Source of the DNA: Candidatus Manganitrophaceae bacterium | GTDB taxonomy: Bacteria > Nitrospirota > Nitrospiria > SBBL01 > Manganitrophaceae | DNA length: 11,988 nt | Direction of reading: 5' to 3' | Assembly: GCA_004297235.1 (NCBI GenBank) | Contig: SCUR01000430.1 | Span: forward strand, 1-11,988 | In this document: positions 11,976-11,988 of the stretch, piece by piece | Layout: every line of letters begins with the position of its first letter | How positions within the stretch are numbered: the first letter of the stretch is position 1 | Made by a program: the position numbers and the translations under genes | Notes under the pieces: model-generated | What the model was told of the DNA's origin: nothing | The model's database searches: none | Seen by the model: the letters and a program-made list of their open reading frames with translations, nothing else

Positions 11976-11988
11976 AGATCGGAAGAGC
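11976..11988 (+). other. Residual Illumina adapter at the contig end (assembly artefact)
   Basis: The final 13 bases read AGATCGGAAGAGC, the exact common start of Illumina TruSeq adapters, running to the very last base. They extend the TrkA-like frame by four residues (60-63) that are not biological. This portion should be ignored in any analysis. Confidence 0.93.

Noticed and set aside
1..11988. CRISPR arrays, insertion sequences, tRNA or rRNA genes, phage genes
   Set aside because: No regularly spaced repeats, transposase motifs, terminal inverted repeats, cloverleaf sequences or phage-type genes were seen on either strand.

Overview
This 11,988-base window looks like one complete short-read (probably metagenomic) contig. 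Its last 13 bases (11976-11988) are the standard Illumina adapter start, and both ends cut through a gene. The genes are GC-rich and tightly packed, often with ATGA start/stop overlaps, and most starts have AGGAG-type ribosome-binding sites. Several sigma-70-like promoters with 16-18 bp spacers can be read. The content (DnaJ with a CbpM-type partner, a complex I NDUFA9-like dehydrogenase, TPR proteins, PLD and VTT lipid proteins) suggests an environmental Gram-negative bacterium. A Nitrospirota-like or related lineage is possible, but the sequence alone does not fix the taxon. I see no phage genes, transposases, CRISPR arrays, tRNAs or rRNAs.

Layout. Positions 1-621 (-) hold the N-terminal part of a TPR protein that runs off the contig and probably continues into a cyclic-nucleotide-binding domain. 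Positions 906-2411 (+) encode a histidine ammonia-lyase whose catalytic residues are intact but which has no other hut gene nearby. It is followed by a convergent minus-strand cluster read from right to left: a four-helix membrane protein (4475-4011), a CbpA/DnaJ-type co-chaperone (3940-2903), a CbpM-like MerR-family partner (2906-2562) and a 40-residue membrane microprotein (2565-2443). The last three genes are chained by two ATGA overlaps.

Positions 4693-7708 (+) form a lipid module: an EEP-fold hydrolase overlapping a phospholipase D/cardiolipin synthase-like protein fused to a VTT (DedA/TVP38) membrane domain. The order resembles E. coli ybhP-clsB. It converges on a two-gene minus-strand unit: a DUF2892 membrane protein (8930-8682) and an NDUFA9-like SDR (8636-7728).

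Positions 9332-11704 (+) form an operon-like set: an APC permease, an 82-residue two-helix membrane protein and a membrane-anchored universal stress protein. A strong promoter with a structured leader precedes it. A second promoter then drives a TrkA/RCK-type NAD-binding protein cut off by the contig end. Together these suggest a nucleotide-controlled solute or ion uptake system, but the substrate cannot be read from sequence.

The least conventional items are the translationally chained DnaJ-CbpM-microprotein unit, the permease-microprotein-anchored-Usp-TrkA unit, and a motif (GSIxLxxxSYRxYxVxK) shared by two small membrane proteins about 7 kb apart.
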